Source: Lysobacter arvi (GTDB lineage: Bacteria; Pseudomonadota; Gammaproteobacteria; Xanthomonadales; Xanthomonadaceae). Taken from it: a stretch of 64,000 bases of DNA. The translations under genes were made by a program, and so were the position numbers. The stretch is taken from contig JARUHG010000007.1 in assembly GCA_031216755.1 (NCBI GenBank), positions 62,001 through 126,000 of the forward strand, read 5' to 3'. Below the pieces are notes generated by a model. It was not told the origin of the DNA. It worked only from the letters and a program-made list of their open reading frames with translations, and ran no database searches. Positions 18,968-28,689 of this stretch are shown here, one piece after another. Positions within the stretch are counted from its first letter, which is position 1. Every line of letters starts with the position of its first letter.

Positions 18968-19190
18968 CCCCTCTGTCCTTTTGCCTGAGAGTTTCAAAGC
19001 GCGGGCGGGGAGGTGACCCCGCTGGCTTCTTGCCCCTTCGGCGCCGGTTCCGGCCCCAGGGATCGGGGGCGGGCGGTCTCTCCAGAGTGTGAGCCGACGG
19101 CGGTAATGGGGCCTGAGCGATTCCGGGCGTTTGCGCCTTCGGCAGCGGCTCCGACCCGTTCAGGTTGGACCGCTTCTCCCACCGTCTGCT
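18968..19190 (-). ncRNA. Tandem glycine riboswitch upstream of gcvP
   Basis: Reading the minus strand, two glycine aptamers occur in series. The first (about 19185-19098) contains GGTGGGAGAAGCGGTCC and the core GCCGAAGGCGCAA at 19143-19131. The second (about 19090-18968) contains CTCTGGAGAGACCG, the core GCCGAAGGGGCAA at 19042-19030, and the conserved 3' segment CTCTCAGGCAAAAGGACAGA at 18991-18972. The gcvP start lies about 63 bases downstream. This class normally turns on glycine cleavage genes when glycine binds. A short linker joins the aptamers, as in known tandem examples. Exact borders were judged by eye. Confidence 0.93.
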
Positions 19191-19837
19191 GGGTGCGAAT
19201 GATACCCCGTTGCAGAGGGGGATGGCTTCGGCGCGGGGCAGGCCGACCGCCGAACCGGGTCCGGTCTCTTACCGGGCGGGCCGGGCTTTCCGGGAGAGGC
19301 CCGCGATCCGATCCGCGGTGCGGACGGCCTGACCGGGTTGCGACCCGAACTCGAAGGTCACCGCACTGCGTGGCAGCGAACCCGTCGCAAGGCAGCCGAC
19401 CGCCCGTTGGCACCGACTGTACTGCGGGCGGTACGGCGGACGAGCGCATGCGCCGTGCACGTTCGCCCGAAGAGTCCACCGTGCGTTCGATTGACGGATC
19501 TTGCCATCGTCCGTTGTCGAATTCGTATCGCACGTTTGCGAAAGCGGTCTAAGTTCTTCGGCCATGCCTTCCGGCTACTGATCGAAATCCTGCGAACAGA
19601 AGTCCGCAATCCAAACTTTCGTGTGCGAACGACGAACGCAATGACCTTTCTTGTGTTTGGTATTTCCAAATTCTGCCGATCAATAAAGCGTTTCTTTGCC
19701 ACTTTCGCGAATGCCGCAAATTAAGACGAATCTGATGTGAGCGGAGACACCCGTTCATAGGATCGCGCCGCGTTGAGAGTTCTCTTAGAGATTTATCTCA
19801 ACCAGAAACCGCATTCTCCAAAGAGACAGGTGATCCT
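19191..19837. other. Divergent intergenic region between gcvP and adhesin B
   Basis: No gene is supported. Bases 19191-19540 are GC-rich and should hold the leftward gcvP promoter. Bases 19550-19830 are clearly richer in A and T and form the promoter and leader of adhesin B, with the two dyads at 19721-19736 and 19772-19802 and the SD sequence AGGTGAT at 19828-19834. Confidence 0.5.
19721..19802. promoter_or_regulatory. Paired dyads upstream of adhesin B
   Basis: Motif 1 is TTAAGA cgaa TCTGAT at 19721-19736. Motif 2 is GTTGAGA (19772-19778) with TCTCAAC (19796-19802); its 17-base spacer itself contains the small palindrome CTCTTAGAG. The starts of the two motifs are 51 bp apart, and adhesins C and D show the same pair at 53 and 51 bp. 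The shared core is TNAGA-N4-TCTNA. An operator or promoter role is inferred. Confidence 0.55.
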
Positions 19838-22800
19838 TTGAACAAGATCTATCGGGTTGTATGGAATGCCGAGCTCGGCCAGTGGGTGGTCGCGTCGGAA
19901 GTGGCGAAGGGCAAGAAGAAGAAGGCGAAGTCCGGCGCATCGATGGCGATGCTGATGGTGCCGGCAGTGGCCGTAATGGGGTCGATCGGCTACGCGCCGC
20001 AGGCGCTGGCCTCAAGTGCCGACATCTACGGGTGCAATACCGCGGGCTCGGGACAAGGCTTCGTCAACTGGACGACGACAAACGGTCTCGTGACGTACGG
20101 CGGAACCGCCTGTGCGCCTGGTGCCCAGTTCAACTACATCGGTGGCGGCAATATCGAGGGTGAAGTCAACTGGGTTTCGAATGGAGGCGATCCGACGTAC
20201 ATGATCGTCAACAGCGGCAATGTGAACACGCCTGATGGTGTCGGCTCGCACTCGATCGCGCTGCGCGCACGCAACGGCATCTTCATGTACGGCCAGGTGG
20301 GCATGGCCGGCAACAAGATCGTCAGCATGGCCAAGGGCACCTCGGCCAACGATGCGGTCAACGTCTCGCAGCTCACCGGCGTGACCAATGCGCTCGGCGG
20401 CGGCGCCGCTGTGAGCTCCACCGGCGCCGTGACTGCCCCGGCATACACCATCAACGGCACCACGTATAACAACGTAGGTGCGGCGCTGACGGCGCTTTCC
20501 ACCGCAACGTCCGGCGACGCGCTGAAATGGAGCACCAGCGCGGGTGCGTACGACGCCACGCACGGCGGCACCGCAAGCAAGATCATCAACGTGGCTGACG
20601 GCAACGTCGCCTCCGGTTCGAAGGAAGCCGTGAATGGCGGCCAGCTGTTCACGACCAACCAGAACGTCACCAACCTCACCAACAACTTCAACACGATCAA
20701 TCCGCTGGTCGAGGGCCTGAACAAGTACTTCAAGGCCAACTCGACGGCGGCGGCCGCCTCCGCGGAAGGCACCGACTCCGTGGCGATCGGTGGTGCCGCC
20801 ACGGCCAAGGGTGAGCGCACGGTCGCGCTCGGCGGCGGTGCCACGACGGGCGCCGAAAGCGCCAGCGCACTGGGCTATGGCACGTCGGCGACCGGCAATG
20901 GTTCGCTCGCGCTGGGCACCTATGCCGACGCGAGCGCGACCTACTCCGTCGCGCTGGGTGCGGATTCCGAGGCAACGGCGAGCAACACGGTGTCGCTTGG
21001 CAACGATCTCCTGAAGCGCCGCATCACCAACCTCGATGCGGGCATCGATTCGACGGATGCGGTGAACGTCCAGCAGCTGAAGGGCACGGCGCAGTCCGTT
21101 GCCAATGCCTTCGGCGGCGGCTCGGTCGTCAACAACGACGGCACCATCAGCGCGCCCAAGTACACGGTCAACAAGACCGAACAGGTCGGCGTGGACGCTG
21201 CGATCGCCGCGCTGGACGGTCGCATCGACAATCTCGGCCCCAGCCCCGACGCGCTCACTTGGGACGGTGCTGCCTACAACGCCACGCGCGAAGGCGAAGC
21301 CCGACGCATCACGGGCGTGGCCGACGGCGTGAACGCCAGCGACGCCATCAACAAGGGGCAGTTCGACAAGGCCGTGCAGCCGCTAATGCCGGCCCTGAAG
21401 TATCTCAAGTTCGGCCAGTCCGAGGCCGCCGACGCCTATGCCAACGGCCAGGACACCATCGCCATCGGCGGCAATGCGTTCGCCACCGCCAACAAGGGCA
21501 TCGCGATCGGCGCCAACGCCAACGCCAGCGCCGTGAACTCGGTCGCGGTCGGCTACGGCTCCACCGCCGGCGAGGCCAACACCTTTGCAGTGGGCGGCAC
21601 GCTTCCTGACCAGCACCGCCGCATCGTCAACGTCGCCGACGGTGTCGAGGATACGGACGCCGCAACGGTTGGCCAGCTGAACGACAAGTTCGCCGAAGCC
21701 ATGAAGTCGGCTTCGATGGTCAAGAGCGGCGGCATGCTGAAATCCTCCGGCCTGCTGGGCGCCACCCTGGCGGCCACCGACCTGATCAAGGCGGGCGAGA
21801 CCATCAAGACCGGTGCGACGGTCGCCGGCGTCGATTCCCTGGCGGCGGGCCTGGAAACCAAGGCCATGAAGGACCGTGCGATCGCGATCGGCAACGCGGC
21901 AAACGCCGCGGAAGTGGACAGCGTGGCGATCGGCCAGAACGTCGTGTCCAACGGCGTGCAGGCGGTGGCCATCGGCTCCCAGGTCCAGGCGTTCGGCGGC
22001 AGCTCCATCGCTATCGGTACCGGCGGCACGCAGGTGACCGACACGGGCTCACGCAGCACGGCCATCGGCTACAAGACGGTGCTCGGCGGCACGAACACGG
22101 TCGCGATCGGCGGCAACATCGCGTCCTCGGCGTCCAACAGCGTGCTGCTCGGCAACAAGGCGAGCGACGGCAAGCGCGGCGACAACATCGTCTCGGTCGG
22201 TTCGTCGGGCGGCGAGCGTCAGGTCATCTTCGTCAAGGCCGGTACGCAGGATACGGACGCGGTCAATGTCAGCCAGCTCAAGACGGTCGCGGCGGCAATC
22301 GGCGGCGGCTCCGCGGTCGATGCGGACGGCAAGGTGACCTTGCCGACCTACAAGATCGATGGCACCGACACCACGGGTACGCTGGCCGATGGCATCAGCA
22401 AGCTCGATCAGCGCATCACCGATCTGCCCGCCGCAGCCGAAGCGCTCCTGTGGGACGAGACCAATGGCGTCTACACCGCCAAGCACGACACCACGAACGC
22501 CAAGATCGCGAACCTCGCCGCAGGCACGGTCAGCGCCACCAGCGCCGACGCCATCAATGGCTCGCAGCTGTACACGACCAACAAGGCCGTTGCGGACATT
22601 CTGGGCGGCAACGAAGGCGGTCTGAACACCGACGGCACGATCAAGGCCCCCACCTTCACCGTGGGCGACGAGGACAAGGCCACCGTGGGTGAGGCGATCG
22701 CCGCCCTCGACGCCAAGACGACCGAGATCACCACCGACGCGCTGATGTGGGACACCAACGCCTACAGCGCCAAGCACGGCGACGCGAACGCGAAGATCAC

Positions 22801-25800
22801 CAACCTGGCCGCAGGCGCCGTCAGCGACACCAGCGTCGACGCGATCAACGGCTCGCAGCTGTATGCGACCAACAAGGTCGTGTCCGACGTGCTGGGCGGC
22901 AAGGACGGTGGCCTGAATGCCGACGGCACCATCAAGGCGCCGACCTATGAGATCGGCGACAAGACCTACGCCTCGGTCGGTGACGCGCTCGCGGGCATCG
23001 CGTCCGATGTCGTGGGAGTGGATGCGGTCAAGTGGGACAGTGGCATCAACGCGTACTCCGCCAAGCATGGCGATGCGAACGCCAAGATCGCGAACCTCGC
23101 CGCAGGCACGGTCAGCGCCACCAGCGCCGACGCCATCAACGGCTCGCAGCTGTACACGAGCAACAAGGCCGTCGCGGACATTCTGGGCGGCAACGAAGGC
23201 GGTCTGAACACGGACGGCACGATCAAGGCCCCGACGTTCACCGTGGGCGACGAGGACAAGGCCACCGTGGGTGAGGCGATTGCCGCCCTCGACGCGAAGA
23301 CCACCGAGATCACCACCGACGCGCTGATGTGGGACACCAACGCCTACAGCGCCAAGCACGGGGACGCGAACGCGAAGATCACGAACCTGGCCGCGGGTGC
23401 CGTCAGCGCCACGAGCGTCGACGCCATCAACGGTTCGCAGCTGTACACGACCAACAAGGCCGTCGCGGACATTCTGGGCGGCAACGAAGGCGGTCTGAAC
23501 GCGGACGGCACGATCAAGGCCCCGACGTTCACCGTGGGCGACGAGGACAAGGCCACCGTGGGTGAGGCGATTGCCGCCCTCGACGCCAAGACGACCGAGA
23601 TCACCACCGACGCGTTGATGTGGGACACCAACGCCTACAGCGCCAAGCACGGGGACGCGAACGCGAAGATCACGAATCTGGCCGCGGGTGCCGTCAGCGC
23701 CACGAGCGTCGACGCCATCAACGGCTCGCAGCTGTATGCGACCAACAAGGCCGTGTCCGATGCGCTTCTCGGGACCGGCGCGGTCCTGAACGATGACGGC
23801 ACGATCAAGCCTGCGACCTTCACCGTCGGCGGCAAGACCTACAACTCCGTCAATGAAGCCTTCCAGGGCATCGGCGATGCGGTGGATGTCGATGCAATCA
23901 AGTGGGACGCCGGCATCGGGGCCTACAGCGCCAAGCACGGCGGCAACGATGCGCGCATCACGAACGTGGCTGCAGGCGCGGTGAGCGGATCGAGCAAGGA
24001 CGCCATCAACGGCTCGCAGCTGTTCAACACCGCCAATTCGATGGCGACTGCACTGGGCGGCACCGCGTCGGTGAATCCGGAGACCGGTTCCATCAGCAAG
24101 CCGGAGTACACGGTCGACGGAAGCAAGGTCATGGGCGTTGATGGCGCCATCGCCGCCCTGGACAGCAAGATGGACAACGTCTTGTCCGACTCGCTGCAGT
24201 GGGATCCGGTGTCCAAGGCCTACAGCGCCAGCCACGACGGTGCGCAGCTCAACAAGATCATCAACGTTGCCGATGGCACGAATCCCAACGATGCGATCAA
24301 TAAGGCACAGCTGGACAAGACGGTCGCCCCGCTTCTGCCTGCGCTGAAGTACGTCCGCTTTGGCGGTACGAACGCGGCTGATGCCTTCGCGAATGGCCAG
24401 GACACCATCGCCATTGGCGGCAACGCGTTCGCCACCGCCGACAAGGGCCTTGCCATTGGCGCCAATGCCAGTGCCAGCGCCATCAACTCGGTGGCGATCG
24501 GCTTCGGTTCGAGCGCCGGCGAAGCCAATACGTTCGCAGTGGGCGGTATCCTGCCTGACCAGCACCGCCGCATCGTCAACGTCGCCGACGGTGTCGACGA
24601 CACCGACGCCGCGACGGTTGGCCAGCTGAACAACAAGTTCGCCGAAGCCATGAAGTCGGCTTCGATGGTCAAGAACGGCGGCATGCTCAAGTCCTCCACG
24701 CTGCTGGGCGCTACCCTGGCATCGACCGACCTGATCAAGTCCGGCGACACCATCAAGACGGGTGCGACGGCTTCGGGTGCGGATTCGCTGGCAGCCGGTC
24801 TGGAAACGCGGGCCATGAAGGACCGTGCGATCGCGATCGGCAACGTCGCCAATGCAGCGGAAGTGGACAGCGTGGCGATTGGCCAGAACGTCGTTTCCAA
24901 CGGCGTGCAGGCCGTGGCCATCGGCTCGCAGGTCCAGTCGTTCGGTGCGAGCGCCATCGCCATCGGTACCGGCGGCACGCAGGTGGCCGATACCGGCGCA
25001 CGCAGCACGGCCATCGGCTACAAGACCGTGCTTGGCGGCACCGATACGGTGGCGATCGGCAACAACATCGTCTCGTCCGTGTCCAACGCCGTGCTGCTCG
25101 GCAACAAGGCGAGCGACGGCAAGCGCGGCGACAACATCGTCTCGGTCGGTTCGTCAGGTGGCGAGCGCCAGGTCATCTTCGTCAAGGCCGGTACGCAGGA
25201 CACCGATGCGGTCAACGTCAGCCAGTTGAAGAGCGTGACCGCGGCGCTGGGTGGCAACGCCAAGGTCGATTCGACCAACGGCGCCGTCATGGGGCCGAAG
25301 TACGAGTTCGGTGGCAAGACCTACACCAACGTCGGCGACGCGCTCAGCGCGCTCGCGTCCGAGACGGGCGCCGACGCGCTGATGTGGGACACCGCCGCGG
25401 CCGCCTACAGCGCCAAGCATGGCGGGGCGAACGCGAAGGTGACCCACCTGGCCGCCGGTACCGTCGGGGCCACCAGCGTGGATGCCATCAACGGCTCGCA
25501 GCTGTATGCCACCAACAAGGCCGTGTCCGAGATCATCGGCGGTACGCAGGCCGGTCTGAACGACGACGGCTCCATCAAGACGCCGACCTTCAAGGTGGAC
25601 GGGCAGGACAAGACCTCCGTTGCCGATGCCATCGGTGCGTTGGAAGACCTGATCGAAACCGGCAGCTCGCTGGGCGTGGCGTACGACTCCGACGCGAAGG
25701 ACGCGATCACGCTGGCGGGTGCGAACGGAACGACCATCGGCAATCTTGCCGCGGGCGTCGAGGACGATGACGCGGCCAGTGTCGGCCAGCTGCGCGGCAT

Positions 25801-27220
25801 CGCCGATGCGCTGGGTGGTGGCGCGGGCATCGATGACGAAGGCAACGTCACCCCGCCGACGTACACCGTCGCCGGCAAGGACGTGCATTCGGTGGCCGAA
25901 GCGGTGACGGGCCTGGATGGCCGCATCACCACGGTCGACAACCGGGTCACCACGATCACCAACAACTACAACCAGTTGGCCAGCGATTCGCTGAAGTGGA
26001 ACGCCAACGCCGCGGGCGGTGCTGCCTACTCGGCCGCGCACGGTACGCAAACCGAAAGCCGCATCACCAACGTTGCCAACGCCACGCAGGCCAAGGACGC
26101 GGTCAACAAGGGGCAGATGGATCAGGCGATCTCCGACGCCCTGACCGATCCGTCGACCCGTGTGCTCGCAGTGAAGTACGACACCGAGGCCAAGGAGTCG
26201 GTGACCCTGGGCGGCAGCGACGCCACGAAGGCGGTCAAGCTGAAGAACGTCGCCGATGCCACCGCGGGCGACGAGGCGGTCAACCTCGGCCAGTTGCAGC
26301 GCGCCGGGCTGTTCGACGAAGACGGCAAGCCGCTGGATGCCGTCGTCTATGACGCGAACACGTCCAAGGCGTCCGTCACGTTCGGCGGCGCAAACGGCAC
26401 CGTGCTCAACAACGTCGCCGATGGCCTGATCACCCGCGACAGCCGTCAGGCCGTCAACGGTGGCCAGATCTTCGCGCTGAAGGAGCAGCTGAATTCGCAG
26501 ATCACCAACCTCGACAATCGCGTCACCAACATCGAGGTCAACGGTGGCGGCGGCAGTGCCCCGTACATCAGCGCGAATCCGCAGGCCGCCGACATCGGCA
26601 AGCCGACGCCGGCCAACGCGGGCGATACCGCGGGCATCGCGATGGGCTACAGCGCTTCCGCATCGGGCGACGGCGCGTCGGCAATGGGCGACCACGCCGT
26701 GGCGCAAGCCAAGGACTCGGTGGCGATCGGCAACAACACGACCGTGACCGAAACCGCTGCCAACTCGGTGGCCCTGGGCAATGGTTCGGTGGCCGACGCG
26801 GCCAACACCGTGTCCATCGGTTCGGAAGGCCATGAGCGCACCATCAGCCACGTCGCCCGCGGCAACGCGGACACCGACGCGGCCACGATGGGCCAGGTCC
26901 GCGAATCGCTGACCGAAGCGAAGAGCTACACCGATTCGCGCCTGAACGACGTGTGGCAGGGGCTGGGCGAGGAGATCGACGCGGTCAACCGTCAGGCCAA
27001 CCGCGGTATCGCGGCGGCGTCGGCGCTGATCACCGTCACGCCGTACGTTCCGGGCCACACCACGGTCAACGCCGGCATGGCGAACTACCGTGGCGAGACG
27101 GCCCTGGGCATCGGTGTGTCGCGCTGGAGCGACAACGGCCGCGTCAACTTCAACGCGGGCGTGTCCGCGGCGAAGGACGACGAGCCGGTGTTCCGCGTCG
27201 GCGTCGGCTACATCTTCTGA
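19838..27220 (+). CDS. Trimeric autotransporter adhesin B (YadA-like)
   Basis: A 2460-residue type Vc autotransporter subunit that starts with TTG, four bases after the SD AGGTGAT. The frame matches the ESPR (MNKIYRVVWNAELGQWVVAS, then EVAKGKKKK), with signal cleavage near residue 58. The tip domain (about 60-155) differs from that of A but also carries the only two visible cysteines, C66 and C92. The passenger holds head repeats (NSVAVGYGSTAGEANTFAVG), necks (TDAVNVSQLKT) and stalks. Two near-identical head blocks lie 983 residues apart, with four tandem 97-residue units between them. The anchor (RQANRGIAAASALITVTPY) ends FRVGVGYIF. The first 835 bases are nearly identical to those of adhesin C. 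A TpgA-like lipoprotein gene follows after 72 bases. Confidence 0.93.
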   Translation: MNKIYRVVWNAELGQWVVASEVAKGKKKKAKSGASMAMLMVPAVAVMGSIGYAPQALASSADIYGCNTAGSGQGFVNWTTTNGLVTYGGTACAPGAQFNYIGGGNIEGEVNWVSNGGDPTYMIVNSGNVNTPDGVGSHSIALRARNGIFMYGQVGMAGNKIVSMAKGTSANDAVNVSQLTGVTNALGGGAAVSSTGAVTAPAYTINGTTYNNVGAALTALSTATSGDALKWSTSAGAYDATHGGTASKIINVADGNVASGSKEAVNGGQLFTTNQNVTNLTNNFNTINPLVEGLNKYFKANSTAAAASAEGTDSVAIGGAATAKGERTVALGGGATTGAESASALGYGTSATGNGSLALGTYADASATYSVALGADSEATASNTVSLGNDLLKRRITNLDAGIDSTDAVNVQQLKGTAQSVANAFGGGSVVNNDGTISAPKYTVNKTEQVGVDAAIAALDGRIDNLGPSPDALTWDGAAYNATREGEARRITGVADGVNASDAINKGQFDKAVQPLMPALKYLKFGQSEAADAYANGQDTIAIGGNAFATANKGIAIGANANASAVNSVAVGYGSTAGEANTFAVGGTLPDQHRRIVNVADGVEDTDAATVGQLNDKFAEAMKSASMVKSGGMLKSSGLLGATLAATDLIKAGETIKTGATVAGVDSLAAGLETKAMKDRAIAIGNAANAAEVDSVAIGQNVVSNGVQAVAIGSQVQAFGGSSIAIGTGGTQVTDTGSRSTAIGYKTVLGGTNTVAIGGNIASSASNSVLLGNKASDGKRGDNIVSVGSSGGERQVIFVKAGTQDTDAVNVSQLKTVAAAIGGGSAVDADGKVTLPTYKIDGTDTTGTLADGISKLDQRITDLPAAAEALLWDETNGVYTAKHDTTNAKIANLAAGTVSATSADAINGSQLYTTNKAVADILGGNEGGLNTDGTIKAPTFTVGDEDKATVGEAIAALDAKTTEITTDALMWDTNAYSAKHGDANAKITNLAAGAVSDTSVDAINGSQLYATNKVVSDVLGGKDGGLNADGTIKAPTYEIGDKTYASVGDALAGIASDVVGVDAVKWDSGINAYSAKHGDANAKIANLAAGTVSATSADAINGSQLYTSNKAVADILGGNEGGLNTDGTIKAPTFTVGDEDKATVGEAIAALDAKTTEITTDALMWDTNAYSAKHGDANAKITNLAAGAVSATSVDAINGSQLYTTNKAVADILGGNEGGLNADGTIKAPTFTVGDEDKATVGEAIAALDAKTTEITTDALMWDTNAYSAKHGDANAKITNLAAGAVSATSVDAINGSQLYATNKAVSDALLGTGAVLNDDGTIKPATFTVGGKTYNSVNEAFQGIGDAVDVDAIKWDAGIGAYSAKHGGNDARITNVAAGAVSGSSKDAINGSQLFNTANSMATALGGTASVNPETGSISKPEYTVDGSKVMGVDGAIAALDSKMDNVLSDSLQWDPVSKAYSASHDGAQLNKIINVADGTNPNDAINKAQLDKTVAPLLPALKYVRFGGTNAADAFANGQDTIAIGGNAFATADKGLAIGANASASAINSVAIGFGSSAGEANTFAVGGILPDQHRRIVNVADGVDDTDAATVGQLNNKFAEAMKSASMVKNGGMLKSSTLLGATLASTDLIKSGDTIKTGATASGADSLAAGLETRAMKDRAIAIGNVANAAEVDSVAIGQNVVSNGVQAVAIGSQVQSFGASAIAIGTGGTQVADTGARSTAIGYKTVLGGTDTVAIGNNIVSSVSNAVLLGNKASDGKRGDNIVSVGSSGGERQVIFVKAGTQDTDAVNVSQLKSVTAALGGNAKVDSTNGAVMGPKYEFGGKTYTNVGDALSALASETGADALMWDTAAAAYSAKHGGANAKVTHLAAGTVGATSVDAINGSQLYATNKAVSEIIGGTQAGLNDDGSIKTPTFKVDGQDKTSVADAIGALEDLIETGSSLGVAYDSDAKDAITLAGANGTTIGNLAAGVEDDDAASVGQLRGIADALGGGAGIDDEGNVTPPTYTVAGKDVHSVAEAVTGLDGRITTVDNRVTTITNNYNQLASDSLKWNANAAGGAAYSAAHGTQTESRITNVANATQAKDAVNKGQMDQAISDALTDPSTRVLAVKYDTEAKESVTLGGSDATKAVKLKNVADATAGDEAVNLGQLQRAGLFDEDGKPLDAVVYDANTSKASVTFGGANGTVLNNVADGLITRDSRQAVNGGQIFALKEQLNSQITNLDNRVTNIEVNGGGGSAPYISANPQAADIGKPTPANAGDTAGIAMGYSASASGDGASAMGDHAVAQAKDSVAIGNNTTVTETAANSVALGNGSVADAANTVSIGSEGHERTISHVARGNADTDAATMGQVRESLTEAKSYTDSRLNDVWQGLGEEIDAVNRQANRGIAAASALITVTPYVPGHTTVNAGMANYRGETALGIGVSRWSDNGRVNFNAGVSAAKDDEPVFRVGVGYIF
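21447..25210 (+). repeat. Duplicated head block in adhesin B
   Basis: Bases from about 21447 to 22260 are repeated almost identically at about 24396 to 25210. The offset is 2949 bp (983 residues). The block encodes YadA-head repeats such as TIAIGGNAFATA, a neck, the segment SASMVK.GGMLKSS and a second head ending KASDGKRGDNIVSVGSSGGE. The two copies flank the 97-residue tandem array. Confidence 0.85.
22619..23782 (+). repeat. Four tandem 291-bp units in adhesin B
   Basis: Units begin at 22619, 22910, 23201 and 23492, each 291 bp (97 residues), with a degenerate fifth start near 23782. Each encodes GLN-DGTIKAPTFTVGDEDK-type stalk sequence, then DALMWDTNAYSAKHGDANAK and a neck (DAINGSQLY). The first, third and fourth are very similar; the second diverges. 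Confidence 0.85.
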
Positions 27221-27292
27221 TGTAGCCCGTCATGACACGGCGGGGCCCTCGGGCTCCGCCGTTGTCACGTCCGCCTCCAAACTGGAATTGCC

Positions 27293-28117
27293 ATGTTCAC
27301 CATCCAACGTTTGTCGGGCGCAGCCCTGACGATCGCCGCATTGGCCCTTGTGACCAGTTGCGGCACGACCACCCTCAGCCAGGTGCACGACGGTCAGACC
27401 GACGCGCCGGTATGGCCGGCGGTGGAGAAAGCCAACCCGCTCATCCCCGCCACGGTGCATCCCAACGTCGAGTCGCTTCGCAAGATCGCCGTCGGCACGC
27501 CGAAGCTCGAGGTCTACCGGCTGATCGGCCATCCCATGTACCGCGAAGGCATGGTCGGCGTGCATGAGTGGGACTACGTCTTCAAGTTCGCCGAGTCCGG
27601 TACGGGCGAGGAGACGACCTGCCAGTACAAGGTCCTGTTCGACGATCTGATGCTCGCGAAGCAGTCCTACTGGAACCCGGCCGAATGCGCGAGGTTCGTC
27701 GGCGAGCCGGAAGCTCCGAAGGCAGTGGAAGCCGAACCGTACGTCGCGGCCGCGACCGAGGTGTCGGCCGACTTCCTGTTCGCCTTCGACAGCGCCCGCT
27801 TGTCGCCGGAAGCGCCGGCGGCGATCGACGCCAAGGTCGTGGAGGTCCTCAACAAGGCCGAACGCGTCGAAAGCCTGCGCGTCATCGGCTATGCGGACCG
27901 CCTGGGTTCTGCCGCGTACAACCTCGCGTTGTCGCAGCGTCGCGCGGAGTCGGTGAAGACGTACCTCGTCTCTCGCGGCATCCCGGCCGAGGCCATCCTG
28001 GCCGAAGGTCGCGGCATCGCCGATCCGGTCAAGGAGTGCGCCGGCGGCAAGAGTCCTGCGGTCATCGCGTGCCTTGCTCCGAATCGTCGCGTGCGGATCG
28101 AAGTGATGGCGCGTTGA
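27293..28117 (+). CDS. TpgA-like lipoprotein paired with adhesin B
   Basis: A 274-residue lipoprotein paralogous to those at 14571 and 37596. The signal peptide ends LVTSC with lipidated C23. The BamE-like part shows KLEVYRLIGHPMYREGMVG and VHEWDYVFKF. The OmpA C-terminal part shows SADFLFAFDSARLSPEAP, GYADRLGSAAYNLALSQRRA and RRVRIEVMAR, including the Asp and Arg that contact peptidoglycan diaminopimelate in this family. It follows adhesin B by 72 bases and precedes a strong terminator, so it probably shares the adhesin transcript. The proposed role, linking the adhesin anchor to peptidoglycan, is inferred from Acinetobacter TpgA. Confidence 0.9.
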   Translation: MFTIQRLSGAALTIAALALVTSCGTTTLSQVHDGQTDAPVWPAVEKANPLIPATVHPNVESLRKIAVGTPKLEVYRLIGHPMYREGMVGVHEWDYVFKFAESGTGEETTCQYKVLFDDLMLAKQSYWNPAECARFVGEPEAPKAVEAEPYVAAATEVSADFLFAFDSARLSPEAPAAIDAKVVEVLNKAERVESLRVIGYADRLGSAAYNLALSQRRAESVKTYLVSRGIPAEAILAEGRGIADPVKECAGGKSPAVIACLAPNRRVRIEVMAR

Positions 28118-28150
28118 CGTCTTGATCCATCTTGGGCCCTGTGCCCCTCA

Positions 28151-28177
28151 AGCCCGCCGCATGGCGGGCTTTTTTTT
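28151..28177 (+). terminator. Rho-independent terminator after the B unit
   Basis: The 8-bp stem AGCCCGCC pairs with GGCGGGCT around a GCAT loop and is followed by seven T residues. It closes the adhesin B-lipoprotein transcript. Confidence 0.93.
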
Positions 28178-28689
28178 GCCCATTCGTCCGGTCGGCAACC
28201 GCCCAGGCACGCGTCAGCGCGATCGCTTGCCGAATGCCCGCGACACCGGCGGTCCGGGCTTGCCGCTCATCGTTTCGGCGCCTGCGGTGTTCGAACCCCG
28301 CACATCACTGGCCGCGTTCGATCCGATGTCGCGTGCCGCGCGGTGCATCACGGCTGCGCCTGCAATCCCATCAGAACTTTCTGTAATCGCCTCGGGTTGC
28401 CTCACATAACGCGACGCCGTTACGTCGCTGTTCGGGTGACCGCCACAGACCAGACGTGCCGTAGCCGCAGAAGCGCGTTCGCCGTCAACAAGACTGTTCT
28501 CGCGAGAGACGAATTCGGGTGCGAATTTGTCTCAAATCGTCGCGTTTAGGCCATGGGGATCAACCACTTACGATTTACAGAATTTGCTTTAAGACTTATC
28601 TGATTAAGAGCAGGGTCTTGCGTTCCTAGCATCGCCGCCTAGTTGAGAGTTGTCTCAACGATTGTCCAAATTCAACCAGGTGATTTGCT
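28178..28689 (+). other. Promoter and leader region of adhesin C
   Basis: No gene is supported in these roughly 510 bases. The first half is GC-rich without clear features. From about 28540 it becomes AT-richer and carries the two dyads at 28589-28604 and 28642-28659 and the SD AGGTGAT at 28678-28684. Confidence 0.5.
28589..28659. promoter_or_regulatory. Paired dyads upstream of adhesin C
   Basis: Motif 1 is TTAAGA ctta TCTGAT at 28589-28604. Motif 2 is the perfect 7-bp inverted repeat GTTGAGA gttg TCTCAAC at 28642-28659. Motif starts are 53 bp apart. This is the cleanest example of the pair in the cluster. Motif 2 ends 18 bases before the SD, so it could also form a small leader hairpin. 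Confidence 0.6.

Noticed and set aside
15432-19016. Long plus-strand frame across gcvP
   Set aside because: It is the shadow of gcvP on the other strand and runs through repeats, a terminator and the riboswitch.
19013-19552. Possible small genes on either strand upstream of gcvP
   Set aside because: The stretch is occupied by the riboswitch and promoter region; the translations show no conserved features.
22440-23780. Direct repeats considered as a CRISPR array
   Set aside because: Units are 291 bp, in frame and inside a coding sequence; there are no short palindromic repeats with unique spacers.
28280-28310. Possible tRNA because of TTCGAA in a GC-rich stem
   Set aside because: The neighbouring bases do not give an acceptor stem or a D-arm, so there is no cloverleaf on either strand.
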